Position numbers and translations under genes: made by a program. Under the pieces are notes generated by a model. The model searched no databases. It saw nothing but the letters and a program-made list of their open reading frames with translations, and had not been told where the DNA came from. A DNA stretch of 64,000 nt from Chamaecrista fasciculata (taxonomy: Eukaryota; Streptophyta; Magnoliopsida; Fabales; Fabaceae): the NCBI GenBank assembly GCA_003254925.1, contig QANZ01021509.1, positions 142,625 through 206,624 of the forward strand. Direction: 5' to 3'. Position 1 is the first letter of the stretch, and each line of letters begins with the position of its first letter. Below are positions 25,317-37,021 of the stretch, piece after piece.

Positions 25317-27118
25317 ATGGGAACGTCGAATGTGGTGTCAAGATTGTCGTCTCGATTGCAGCCTCTTGCTACTAAGCTCACTAAATCATCACTCTCTTCG
25401 CAGCTTTTCCCGCTCAAATCCGCCTCTCCATCTCAGCTCACTGCCTCTTCACGACGCGTTTCTACCACTTTGCGGTGCGGATTTCCAGCTCTATCATTTT
25501 CTTTTGGTCTCCGACATAAAATATGATTTTCTAGTTCGAATTACCTAAATTCTCTTTTTGGTATTTGGATTTCCCCGTGATTATTTTATTGGATTTTGTT
25601 TGAGCATTTGATTATTATGTATTTTTGTTTCGCGTTTCGGCTAGGTTACCTGTGGAGTTGGGTAGCTTTGGATCGTCGATGCCTTTGCATAGCGCGGTGG
25701 CTTCAGCTCGATTAGTATCAAGCTTGTCCATAGAATCTCGGGGCTGGGGATTAGTTCCTCAAGGTTCGTTCTTTTATATTTATAGCAATGCCATTGACAG
25801 TTGTTTTTGTCGAGTGGATTTTGTGTGTGTTGGAGTGGGGAGTAACTCAAAAGCTACATTTCCCCCACTGATTTGTGTTTTAATTGCATAATTTGCTGGA
25901 TGAGTGAGTTTGGTAGGAGTGGAAATTGAAGGTCTTGGACACAATATAACTCTAGAATCTCTAGATACATTCCTTAATTTATTCTGCTATTTCCCACTTT
26001 CCTATTTTCCCTCTTAAGAAGCACATTTGACCTGCCAATTCGGGGCATTTTAATCTTTTTGACCCTCTGTTAGATTGGTGTGTGCTGTGATGGACTAGCT
26101 AAGCTTGAATTCAAAATATGTTCTCTTTTAAGAATATGAGGATGCGTAGTGTCTTACAATGCAGCTCTTGGGCAAACTGGAAAGTTGTGTTTGTGGTACT
26201 GGCATAGAAACTAGCTCTTTTGGCTCCTATTTTGGTTTCAATTGCAAGCTGTGTTATATAAAAGCTTTATTTGAGCTCATTAAAAAACAAGTTCCTTATC
26301 TATCTTTTCTACGAAGCTTATGGTCTTTTAAATTATGAGAAAGATTTCAGCCTCAAGCCTGATGGTCCATTTGGCCAAAAAAAAAATTCTGATGGTCCAT
26401 ACAACTTGTTTCAGAATGTACAGTTTTTTTTCTTTTGGAGATGTCATAGATTAACCTACAAGTGCTTTGTCACAAAATTACTTGGACGTATAGTTGTTAC
26501 TGTCTGTGTCAGGTGGAACTTAAACTTAGTTACGAAGAAGATTGTTATGAAATTATAGACACTACTGTATAAGCAGCACTTGGAAATTGGAAATATATAG
26601 AATTTATATGGTGTGCTGTAATAAGCAACAGGGCAAAGATAAATTTAATGCTAAGTAATTTGGTTATAACTTCAAATCAAATTCATTTGATTCATTTAAA
26701 TTCATTCTCTGAAACTTTGCAAGCCTTAAATCTAATATTAGAAAGTAGAGATATTGAAAGAAATTAAACTATGACTTTCAGAAGTGTCAAAATTAATCAT
26801 TTTTATGGTTTTGATTTTAATTTACATAAAGTGTTGCCCTATGTGAGTGTTAAGAAGAGGTACTCCAAAGCCACTTGGCGCGGACATGTGGTCTTGCAGT
26901 CAGGTGTGTGGTTTTTACTTTTTAGGACATGTAAAAGTAGTCTGAAAGTTTCTTGTGATGTGGGCTTCCTAAACTGTGGATTGAGCCTGTAAGAAAATTG
27001 TGTATGCAGGGCATTATTTTTCATATGATTTGAAGTACCTCTGTTTTTGCCTCAACATAGACAACTTAATTTAACGCTTATTTTTGTCTATTTTACAGGT
27101 ATTTCCATGCCTTTATGA
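25317..27118 (+). CDS. NUCLEAR FUSION DEFECTIVE 6-like small mitochondrial protein
   Basis: Three exons, 25317-25474, 25645-25763 and 27099-27118, give 98 residues. The N-terminus is rich in Ser, Arg and Leu with few acidic residues (MGTSNVVSRLSSRLQPLATK), as in a mitochondrial presequence. The core RLPVELGSFGSSMPLHSAVA and the ending SLSIESRGWGLVPQGISMPL match the NFD6 family as I recall it (At2g20585 and relatives). The terminal exon codes only GISMPL. NFD6 is needed for polar nuclear fusion in the female gametophyte and the protein is mitochondrial; its biochemical role is unknown. The third exon was chosen because the phase fits and the family often ends this way. Alternative 3' exons are known in such genes and cannot be excluded. 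Confidence 0.8.
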
Positions 27119-28953
27119 CAGTACCTATCGATGGCTAGTTGGTTCTAGGTAGCATTTGATAGCCAACCAGGGATCACGTTGATGCATTGTCTTTTTGTTG
27201 CTAAAGTCCTTTGACATAGGCTGCTTCATCTGGTATCTTTGAGGAACCTGCGGTGCAACAAACGTTGTTTCTTCTTGGATTGGTTCATTTTATTTTCATC
27301 TGTTTCTGGAACGTGTTTCTTTTTTTTGTTTCTCCAGGCACTGGCTGAGATTTTTGTTAAGCATTGAGGACAATGCATTATACTTAGGTTTCAGTCCCAG
27401 GAGTTCTAACAATCCCCTGATTATTACGGATCTAATTCATTTTGGGCATTTGATCTTTTGAGAAAGACATTGTTGGAGACTGTAAAGTTTCTTAATGAAT
27501 AGAACACCAAGTTGTATCCCAAAGTATACAACACGTGACTTCGAACCTATTGCATATAACTATTGTGCAAAGTTCAAACAATGGAACATATACCGTAGTA
27601 TTTGTCCTCAAGCAATTGTGTTTCAGTGTAAAACTCAACTCCTTTTGCGACATGTGACTTTGAGTCATAGCAACCATGAAGTTATGAAGGACATACATTA
27701 GGAAATGTACAAAGATGTTAAAAGATATTATCTGAACTTGTGGCTGCAGAAATTATTATTTTATTTTCAAATGCAAAGTTCATTTTGTTTCAGTGGCTTG
27801 AACCTGAATGATACAATGTAGTTTTTAACCGCAAACTCCGAAGGGTGAAACTCCAATATTACTTATTTCTCATATAATAAAAGGAGCTGTACTCAAGTAT
27901 TGTAACCAGTAAAACTCTTCAGGCCAAAAAAAAAAAAAAGAAGTAAAACTCTATACACGCAGGAGAAAGTAAAACACCCATAAAAAAATTAAAAAACATG
28001 TTTGATGATAATGTTTTATTTTTTAAAAATTTAAAACACCAAATATTATTTTTAAAATTTTTAAAAACAGAAAAGTATTCCTCAATACTATGCTAATTTG
28101 AACACGAATTGTGAAAGATTAGTCTCTTTCGTTAAACACGAGCATTTTGTTTTGTACAATTGCTAATTTCAGTGTTTCAGTCGGTTTTCTTCTCTATCCC
28201 CACCTCAATCTTCCTCCCATATATATACTGCTGATCTTGTTTGCTGGTAAACTTCAAACTTAGTTAATAATTATCAATATTTTGTTTAGAGCTGTTTTTG
28301 ATAATTAATCACTCAACTAAGGCAGTGTTGCATAATCTAGTTTTTCATGTGAGGCATTTTCAGAAGTGAGAGCATATGTCGGAACTCGTCGGAAGGATCT
28401 CACATGAAGCTTTACATGTGCTGTGTAAGCCTGCCTAATCCAACTCCAACTCCAACCATTCATGTGCTTTTCAAAATGTGACGAGGAAAGCAATTATTTC
28501 TTTTGTATGTTTCCTATTATATATATTAACGTGAAACATTACTGAATAATTATGTAGGAACACAATCTTGTCATTATCCAAAGAGTCACAGGTGAACAAT
28601 CTCACTGTGACTGATGAGTAATCCTAATCTATAATTACTTATCTAATTTTCAATTTCAAAATTGATGATGATGTGATGTCAATGCAATTTACACCGTGAG
28701 TCACTTCACTTACCCTGCCATTTTTTAAAATTAAAAGGCCAAAAAAGTGAAGAACAGAATGTCACGGGACTGAAAACTGTTAATTTGTCACCTTCCTCAA
28801 TACTATGCTTTGCTGTGTCATGGGATGCTGCGTCTCTTTTAAATGAAAAATTTGTTTGTTTCTTTCAGCTTTTCACAGGCGACCACACGTCTCAAAACAG
28901 ACCCCATCTATCTCACTCACTCTTATATTAATAAAAATAAAAAATAGAGCAGA
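27119..28953. other. 3'UTR of the NFD6-like gene and intergenic DNA
   Basis: The first several hundred bases are probably 3'UTR. The rest is AT-rich with no gene or RNA that I can support. Confidence 0.5.
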
Positions 28954-28963
28954 TATATAAAAG
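28954..28963 (+). promoter_or_regulatory. TATA box of the ABIL gene
   Basis: TATATAAAAG lies 79 bases upstream of the ATG at 29042. This suggests a transcription start near 28985 and a leader of about 55 bases. Confidence 0.5.
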
Positions 28964-29041
28964 TAGCTTTTCATACTCTATCTTTGGGTTTTACAAAAGC
29001 ATTATTTTCATAAACAAACTGTTAGTGAGAAAAGCAGGGTG

Positions 29042-32000
29042 ATGGAAATGGAATCCAAGCCTGCTTCTTCTCTTGAAGACCAAGAAGCAGAGGTGGAAGA
29101 AGAAAGCATGAATTTTGCCAAGTCTCTTCAGGTTCATATATATAAATACTAGTTGGTTATTATTATTCTGTACTTGTATTAATTAGTTAAAAAGTTTGGT
29201 GTTAATTTTGTTCATGTTGGTTGTGATAGGAGCTAAGAGAGCTGAGGTCTCAGCTTCACAATGCAGCAGATTACTGTGAAACAACGTTCTTGAAAACCAA
29301 AGAGAAGAAGACACAGTAAGTTTCCTCACAAAATGCTAATGTATTGTGAACGAACTTTAGGCTTCAGCTTCTTCTGTGTTTCTCTGATTGATTTTGAATA
29401 GCTTTTTGTGTAATATTCAACTGTGTGTGTGTGTGTGTGCGCTATCAGATTCAGGATCTGTTCATGTTATGGGCTTATTATGGTGGGTGGGTCCGGGATA
29501 CGTGGCCATACATTATTCGTCAAATGATTAGCTAGCACTTTCTGGATAAACAATTGGTTTAGTGACTACTAACATTGCTAGAGTTGAGAGCCATATGATA
29601 TCTAATTTTATTGGTAAAACTAAGTTTAAGTGAAAGTGTTTGGTAATTACTTTAGCGTGGGAATAGAACTCATAATATTGTGGATTTTAAGCTAATTCTT
29701 TATCCATTAGAATAATTTTTGAATATTCTGTAACTGTCTCAAAATTTTTTATAGTAAATTACAATTATAAAAAGTATAAATTGTTCTGTAAAATAAAAAA
29801 TAAAAAATAAAAAATATTTTTTTATTATATATTATATTTGTAGCAAAATAATTTAATTCTTTTGGATAAATTACAGTTTGGTATCTTGTTCTATGGATCA
29901 TTTTCACTTTGGTATTCTAATTTTTCAAAAGTGACATTTTGATACCTTGTTCTTTGCACCGTTAACACTTTGGTATCTAAATTTATTTTTCTATTAAGTT
30001 TTAACGGCAAAGTTGTACGTGACCATCACGTGCACAGTAAAAACACTCAAATATCTATTTTTCTCTCATTTTTCATAATTCAAATGGCAAAACACTTTAA
30101 AATTCTCTCACTTCGAATCTCAATGTTTTTTACGATTTTTTAGTGTTTTAGCGTATGAATCGTGAAAAATGAAAGAAAAACGAACATTTGAATATTTTTA
30201 CTGTGCATGTGATGTGATGGTCACATGCGATTTCGCTATCAAAACTTAAAGAAAAATAAATTTGGGTACCAAAGTGTTAATAGTGCAAATAATATAATAT
30301 CAACATATCACTTTTTAAAGAACAGGGTACCAAGAACAACAGGGTGTCAAAGCATAATTTACTTTAATTCTTTTGATCATGTGATCAGACACACTTACTT
30401 AGTTGAGACTTGAGACTAATAGAAGGGTATGAAACTAATTTTGAGACTGTAAATATTTTTATAAGTGTTTAATGAGTTTGAAGTTTGAACTCTCAAGACA
30501 TAACCTCTGGCCTGTGGGTCGTTTTGTCTTTGTTCGACTTTTGTGGTTGTGTTGTTTGGTTTGTTTTGTTGAATGGAATTATTCAAGCCAAAAATAACCC
30601 ACCTAGTTTTTTCTTTTTTGTTTTCCAGAAAAGAAGTCCAATTTTGAAACTATTACAAATTACAATCATTTTTGTAACTTTTTTTTTTCTTCCCTTTTTC
30701 CTTTTGCTTTTGGTTCTAAACTTTTGGAATTTGCTTTGGTTTGTGCAGAGTTGTGGAAAACACAAAAGAATACTTATGTAGAGCAGTGGTTACTGTGGTT
30801 GATCATCTTGGAAACGTCTCCGCCAATCTTGAATGCCTTATTTCTGATACCAATGCCTTTTCTGAGGCTGAAATTCGCATCAATTCCCTCAAACAAGTTA
30901 GTATTAAAATTTATAGAAAAAGTTGGGACTTCTTAGTTATTACTACTTAACTTCTTATATTGATTGAAGAGTTATATAAATAAAGTTGGTGATTTTTGAC
31001 AGAGAGTTTCGATGTGTGAACAATATGCTCATAAGCTTGCTCTTACAAATATGCAATGGGGTGAAAATATCCCGAGATTCCATTCGCGTTATTTATCACC
31101 AAGTATGCATTTCATATCACCCTTTTGCACTTTATATAACATTATGCTATTACTCTATTTATAATTATCTCAATATAATTTAATAAATTTTGTCAATTGT
31201 TTCCTTCATCATCAGCACCCACACTCGAGAGATCAATCGGTGAAAGACCAAGGTACTTCTTAAGAGCCTCAAGAATTGGTGATGAGTTGAAAGCAGTGAA
31301 AAACATGAAATTTTAGTTTGAAATTTATGATATATATAATTTTTTTTTTATGTCGAAACAAATCAAATGCAGGGGTTCTGAAGCTACAGAAATTCCTTAC
31401 AAAATCAAAGATGATCTTGTCATAAAGACAAAATGGCAGCAGCCATTTAATGCTGAAAATAAAAAATCAGCAACTGCTACAAGTAAGGAGCAAAGTAAGA
31501 TATTTGTAAAATACTAGATATCTATATTTAAAAAATGCTCGAATTACATTGAATATCTGCTAATTTTAGAATTTACAGTGAAATTTGATATAGTATTTCA
31601 AAATGGTCAAATAGTCATTTTGATCCTCAAACTATGAGGTCAGTTCGTTTTAGTCCAAAAATTATTTTTTGTTACGTTTTGGTTCTCAAAATTTCATATT
31701 TTTTCCACGGGTAGTCCAAAATGTGATTTCTTTTGATTTATGCCATTATGTGTTCTTTCAAACAGTGAAAATTTTTCTTTTTGTCTGTGTCAACTCACTT
31801 ATTATAACACATATAAGAAAGTGTTAGGATTCAGAGTATCTCCCAACAAACATTCACAGATCTAAACAAGTATGATAATGCGGAATAAAGAGAATAATAG
31901 AGGAACACAAGACAATTTACCCTGGTTCGGTCAGTGTGACCTACATCCAGCCAAGAACAAAGGATTTCACTATATGGAATGTGGGAATACAATAACCTGA

Positions 32001-32880
32001 TGAACTAGTCTACCTCTCAAGTCATGCTTCTACCATTAGCTACTAGTCTATTTATAGGCATCCCAAACCCTAGATACACAAGGATTACTTAACCTAAGCC
32101 CAATAGGCCCAAGTCCCTAATTCCTTAGTCACCAAGGATTCTATCCCAAAATATATGGTAACTAATTAAAATACAAGTCACTCAAAGATTACATAAGATA
32201 TCCCAAATCTTAAATAACTAAGACTAAATCTTTACAGAAAGAAATGATTCATTTCAACTATTCAAGTTAGAAATAAAAGCAAAAACTAGACGAAATCAAA
32301 TTTTGGACTAATGGTGGAACAAATGTTAAAGTTTGAGGACCAAAACGGAACAAAAGATAATTTTAGGACCAAAATGAAACTGTTCACATAGTTTAAAGGA
32401 CCAAAATGACTATTTGACCTTCCAAAATTATTACTTAGAATTAATTTTTCTATCAATGAAACTTTGGAAGTTAACTTTTTACATGACATATATATTACTG
32501 TCAAAATAAATCACAAACTTTTAAAAGAGAATGTGATCTAGTTTTAGCATTTTTAGGATCCTAACTTTCCTCTATATCACTAACACAAAAAGACCTTTGC
32601 TTCCCGTATACAGTGGTACCTGTTCGTGATGGTATTTCAGTGTTAACTAAAGTCCCGAATCCTACATTTCATTTCCAAGTGAGTGTCCCAAATCTCAATT
32701 AATCTTGATACTGCATTTCATTTCTCTGTGTTTTCTGCTGCCACATATATATATAGATTCTTCAATCTTAATTGCCAATGGCTTTGCTTGCAGTGTACCC
32801 ATAAGGTTGGACGCCATAGAAGATCATTCCATGGTAGTGACATCTTATGGCTCATTCGGCGCACAAAACGAACACAATGA
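29042..32880 (+). CDS. Abl interactor-like protein (ABIL family), SCAR/WAVE complex subunit
   Basis: Eight exons: 29042-29131, 29230-29315, 30749-30896, 31003-31102, 31216-31252, 31373-31494, 32614-32678 and 32794-32880, giving 244 residues. The conserved N-terminal helical region reads MNFAKSLQELRELRSQLHNA, then ADYCETTFLKTKEKK, then a stretch with VVTVVDHLGNVSANLE, which is the ABI homology segment. The C-terminus has VPVRDGISVLTKVPNPTFHF and then GRHRRSFHGSDILWLIRRTK. ABIL proteins join SCAR/WAVE, which activates ARP2/3 and cortical actin. There is no SH3 domain, as usual in plants. The short length and KxGRHxxSxxGxxIL tail suggest the ABIL5-like branch rather than ABIL1-3, but I hold this loosely. 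Introns 2 and 6 are enlarged by transposons. Confidence 0.85.
29422..29439. repeat. (TG)n microsatellite in ABIL intron 2
   Basis: Nine TG units are uninterrupted in the sequence. Confidence 0.9.
29864..30364. mobile_element. MULE-like MITE in ABIL intron 2
   Basis: About 500 bases with terminal inverted repeats of about 200 bases. The left end is GGATAAATTACAGTTTGGTA; the right end on the other strand is AAGTAAATTATGCTTTGACA. Both arms share the phrase ATTTTTCTATTAAG/TTTAAG followed by a GTGACCATCAC block. TAATTCTTTT flanks the element on both sides (29854-29863 and 30365-30374), a 10-base duplication that fits Mutator-like elements. Noncoding. Confidence 0.75.
31605..32419. mobile_element. 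MULE-like MITE in ABIL intron 6, interrupted by a solo LTR
   Basis: The left end is GGTCAAATAGTCATTTTGAT; the right end on the other strand is GGTCAAATAGTCATTTTGGT. Inverted repeats run about 150 bases and include TTAGTCCAAAAT-like phrases. Flanks TTTCAAAAT and TTCCAAAAT match at 8 of 9 positions, the Mutator duplication size. Without the nested LTR the element is about 395 bases long. Confidence 0.75.
31822..32236. mobile_element. Solo LTR (fossil LTR retrotransposon), probably Copia-like
   Basis: A 415-base segment starts TGTTAGG and ends TTTACA, giving the TG...CA ends of an LTR. It is flanked by a 5-base duplication GAAAG (31817-31821 and 32237-32241). No internal region is present, so it is a broken, recombined relic. 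It lies wholly inside the MULE-like MITE and is therefore younger than that insertion. The family assignment is a guess from length and texture; the boundaries are well supported. Confidence 0.7.
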
Positions 32881-33863
32881 AGAATCAGATTTTATTGTTA
32901 TTTTTTTCTTATTCATTCTTAGTTTTCATGGATATGATCTCTAGTCTCTCATCTTTCTCTTCGGTCATTGTGTATTGCTAGCTATTCAATGTGTTGTAAA
33001 CCAAACATATATTATTAGCCCGTATTTTATGTTTTGATTGATCCACGTATAGTTGGTAAGGGTCAATCCAGTTTGAGTCCCCGATTGGTGGGGTACTGGA
33101 AAAGGAAATATACTAATAGTCTTATTCTTGCTCTTTTTTATAGAGAGACTAGTTCGAACTCACAATCTCAGACCCTACGATAAAAGTGTTTATTGCTTAG
33201 TCAATCCGACCCTTCATCCACCTATAGCCGGTAATAATTAAAAAAAAGTACAAAACTTTCTTTCCCATTTAATGAAAGTGATAGACTGAAAAGAAAAACC
33301 GATCTACACATAACAAATTATATAAAGCTGCAAGAAGTTAAGTGTTAACAAATTTATAACATAGTAATTTGGTAATTAACCAATTGGTTATTTCCTTTAC
33401 TCCGAATAATTTTTTCGAACCCATTTGCATGTCAATTGGGGGAGACTAATTCCTTTTTGAGTGATCATCATTTTAAAACAAAATAAAAAAATATAACTAA
33501 CACTTGTTATGAAGACGCTTTGGCCGGCAAAATAATAACACTCACACTCTACAGATTTTTTATACCATCAGACTAAATTCTAAGTTCTCTTACCAAAATA
33601 CTTAACAATACAGCCAAAAGATTTTCAACTTTCGTGGGTGAAAGTTAACTAGTGTAGGGTCCTTTAAAACCATGGGTTTTTGTGAGTTCATAAACATTAT
33701 TGTATTTAAGAAATTAAAAATAAAACTAAGAATAAAAACAGAAAAGACTGTTAATCTTATAAGTCTTTATTATTTTTAAACTGTCTTTTTTATTATAGAA
33801 TTGTTGTTAAAGCAAATGAAGAATTAATTAAAGGGTATTCAACTTTTTTTTTCTTATAAAAAA
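32881..33863. other. 3'UTR of ABIL and repeat-poor intergenic DNA
   Basis: Apart from the possible SINE/MITE at 33045-33235, no gene or strong repeat was seen. Confidence 0.5.
33045..33235. repeat. Short interspersed repeat, possibly tRNA-derived
   Basis: GTATAGTTGGTAAGGGTC at the left resembles a Pol III A box, and AGTTTGAGTCC about 20 bases on resembles a B box. The right end GACCCTTCATCCACCTATAG is a loose inverted copy of the left end. It could therefore be either a SINE or a small inverted-repeat element. No clear target duplication was found. Confidence 0.35.
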
Positions 33864-34975
33864 GGGTAAATTGCAGTTTGGTACTCTGTGGTTAGGGGCA
33901 GTCCCACTTTGATACCCTGAAAGAAAAAATTTTGCAGTTTGGTGCCCCATGGTTTGCTCCATTAGCGAATTGGTCCTCTGTGCTTTATTTCCGTTAGGAT
34001 TTAACGGCAAATGTGATTGTGACTACCTTAAAATGTCAAAAACCTCCCAACAAGTCTTCTCTTATGCGTTTAAGTCCTTTCTCTTTACTAAAAGGGATCA
34101 AAACATAAAGAAAACAGAAACTAAATGATACATTATGTAATTTTGCTGTTGAGCTGAAAATAATTATAAAAGGGTCTTTAGAATTCTAATATTACAGAAT
34201 TTTCTCATTTTCATAAGATTTCTTTTGAATAGGTCCTGATTTAATTACACTTTAATCCCAAAAGTTTATAATCTTTATCAAAATAGTCCTTAGAACCTCA
34301 AAAAAACAAATGAGCATCTATGATTTATAAAAAAAATCCCCATATTCAACTACCAGAAGTTGAAAATTTTCATTGAAGTGCACTACAAACAAATCAAAAC
34401 CCCCCTAAATTTTTCCAAAATCAAGCCCCACAAATCAAAAACCCTCTCATCAACAAAATCAACGTTATCCCTCAATGCTGAAATTGGTTGTTGATGATGT
34501 TAATTTTGTTGTTGAGAGGGTTTTTGATTTGTGGAGTTGATTTTGAAAAAATTTGGGGGTTTTGATTTGTTTGAAATGAAAATTTCAGCTTCGGGTAGTT
34601 TTTTTTTTATCCAAACTTCTGGTAGTTTAATATGGAAATTTTTTGATAAATCATAGATGCTCATGTGTTTTCTTTTCAACTCAACGGTAAAATTACATGA
34701 TGTACCCTTTAGTTTCTATTTTCTTTATGTTTTGACTTTTGATCCCTTTTAGTAAAGGAAAATGATTTAAATGCATAAGAGAAGACTTGTTGAGAGGTTT
34801 TTGATATTTTAAGGTGGTCACAATCACATTTGCTGTTAAATCCTAACGGAAATAAAGCACAGGGGACCAATTCGCTAACGAAGCAAACCATGGGCACCAA
34901 ACTGCAAAAATTTTTCTTTCAGGGTACCAAAGTGGGACCGCCTCTAACTACATGGTACCAAACTGCAATTTACCC
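33864..34975. mobile_element. 1.1 kb foldback (MULE-like) element
   Basis: Nearly the whole element is one imperfect palindrome. Left end GGGTAAATTGCAGTTTGGTA pairs with right end TACCAAACTGCAATTTACCC. Homology continues through TTCCGTTAGGATTTAACGGC and its complement to a short loop near 34460-34490. The left arm holds about 150 bases (34160-34307) with no partner in the right arm. Flanks TATAAAAAA and TAAAAAAAA match 8 of 9. It shares arm motifs (TTTAACGGCAAA) with the MITE in ABIL intron 2. No coding sequence. Confidence 0.75.
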
Positions 34976-35170
34976 TAAAAAAAAAGTACTTAGAATTAGT
35001 TAAAGCAAATGAAGAATTCAACTCACTGAACATCAATCCTCGGTGTCTTGGTGATTGGTGAAGGTCAAAAAGCATCCACATTTTAAAGGATGAAAAAAAC
35101 ATAGAAATTGAATTTGAATGGCTGAGCGGCATCCAATTTAGACCAAAAGTAGAGGTACATTTACACATTT

Positions 35171-35377
35171 CAGGCTCCGTTTGGTATGCTTGGAGGTATG
35201 TAAAGGAAAAGGTTTTACAAGAGAAAAATTGTGAGGGAAAGGAAAAGTAGTTGAGGGAATGTAAAGTAGGTAAAAATTGAAAGTGTTTGGTATAAAAAGG
35301 TATGGGAGGGAAAGTAAAATAGATATAGAAAAAAATGACAAAAATGCCCTTCCCACAACTACCACCAGACTGCCGCN
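35171..35377. mobile_element. hAT-like nonautonomous element, copy 2, ending in an assembly break
   Basis: It starts CAGGCTCCGTTTGGTATGCT and is nearly identical, inverted, to 22810-23015. It stops at a single n (35377) exactly where the GC-rich core begins in copy 1. The remainder and its far end are missing from the assembly. Confidence 0.65.
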
Positions 35378-35940
35378 TGAGATAAATGACACAAAATTTA
35401 AAAAATTTTGTAATTACAATTATTCTGATAAAAAATTCGTACTTTTTTTAAGTCTTCTTAACCTCAACTCATCCGTTAATCTTGCTGCATAAATGTACAA
35501 GAAAACCCTTCTTAACGGTAGAGTGGACTCATGAAGCTAAGTGACAAAAGAGAAACGACTTTCCATTAATACGTATAAATGTACCAGAAAAAAAAAATCA
35601 TTTTTTGGTAAGAAAATATTTATATTTACAACCTCTTTTGCATGCCCCTTGCTTGTTGGTACGTACGAAACCAATCATTTACGTATAAGTGTATAACGTA
35701 TGGCAGATAGACATCCAAGAGCCAACAACCCCATTAACCAATTATTAAATTTTAATTAACTTTGCTAATAATGTGAAGTCACTTCACTAGACTAATCACT
35801 ACCCTTTTTCCACATCAAAAGCCACCCCCAAAATCTCTCCTTTGTATTTATTTATTGATTATTGAAAATAAAATAATCAATGCAAATCTTCTCCATTGTC
35901 GGCTTTTATTAACTTGTATAGCCAATATTCACACTCTCTG
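35378..35940. other. AT-rich upstream region of the TRM-like gene
   Basis: No gene or repeat recognised. It probably includes the distal promoter. Confidence 0.45.
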
Positions 35941-36099
35941 ATGATTAACCTTCACTCTACGGCTTCTTCAACAGTTTTCAGACCAATTCACAATCTTTCA
36001 ACGATCCCATCATTTTCAATCTGGGTTGTGTTTGTATTAAAATTCTGGTATTCGATTTGTCTACCCCATTAGTTTTGGGACTGATACTAATTCCTAAGA

Positions 36100-36111
36100 A
36101 TGAGCAACTGA
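36100..36111 (+). promoter_or_regulatory. Four-codon upstream ORF in the TRM-like 5'UTR
   Basis: ATGAGCAACTGA encodes M-S-N-stop just before a strong donor (GGGGTAAGTTT at 36117-36127). The matching acceptor is at 36999-37000, so the 5'UTR intron is 36120-37000. The uORF stays upstream of the main start at 37022. Such minimal uORFs can dampen translation; this is inference. Confidence 0.4.
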
Positions 36112-36344
36112 AAACTGGGGTAAGTTTACTTGTGAAAACTTCTTCTTCATCTTTTTCCCCTTCTTTTGGTGTGTGCTTTTGGTTTTCAATGTTGCTTCTG
36201 GTTTTCTAGCTGCAGTTTTAGGAGATGAAACAGAGGATTTAGTATATCTGATGAATTGGGAAAAAATGAAGGATCCCTAAGGAATTCAGCTGATTCTGCA
36301 TATAATGCTCATGATATGATTTCATTTAAGATGTTAAACTGACA

Positions 36345-36565
36345 TTCTAGTCCCAAATATTATATGAGCGCAGTCATTTTAATCTTTGATTTTTTGAGAT
36401 ATTTGTTTTAGTCCTTGAATCCATAGATACTCAGTAGTGAACTACTCAATTCCTGGAGGGACTAAATTATAACGAGTCATGAATTTTTGGGATTAAATTG
36501 TACATTTTAAATTTTCAAGGACTAAAATAACAACACACACATAATCCAAGGGAGAAATTGATAAT
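36345..36565. mobile_element. Decayed MITE in the 5'UTR intron of the TRM-like gene
   Basis: Both arms carry TTTTAGTCCTTGAA-like phrases in opposite orientation, around a centre near 36450. Ends are vague and no target duplication was confirmed. Confidence 0.4.
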
Positions 36566-37021
36566 TTACTCTTTAAGTTATGAATACCAATTATCACTAG
36601 TTCTGTTAATTCTTTCATCATTTCAAGCTTCCTAGTTACACTACACATAGTTATAATGTTATATACACACGCGTAAGGGGGTGAAGTGAGAGGATTACTG
36701 CAATGTATGAGACAAAAATATGAGTTAATACTCTTATATGTAAATTGATATAAAAGATATCAATGTGTAAACCAAAGAAAATTTTATTATTCATTTATGG
36801 AATATTATTGCTAGCTAGGAAGATCTTCAAGAATGAATCTGAAAGCATGACTATTGCTCTATTCTAAAGAATCATTGGGTTAATAAGTTAATATTTTCCA
36901 TTTATGCTATTGATATTTCTTTGTAGCTGCATAGTCGTGCTTGTTTTGGCTCTTGGAATTTTAATAGCTTAACAAGTATTTGATGAAATTTCTGTGACAG
37001 AATATCTCTGAGGCCTCAGTC

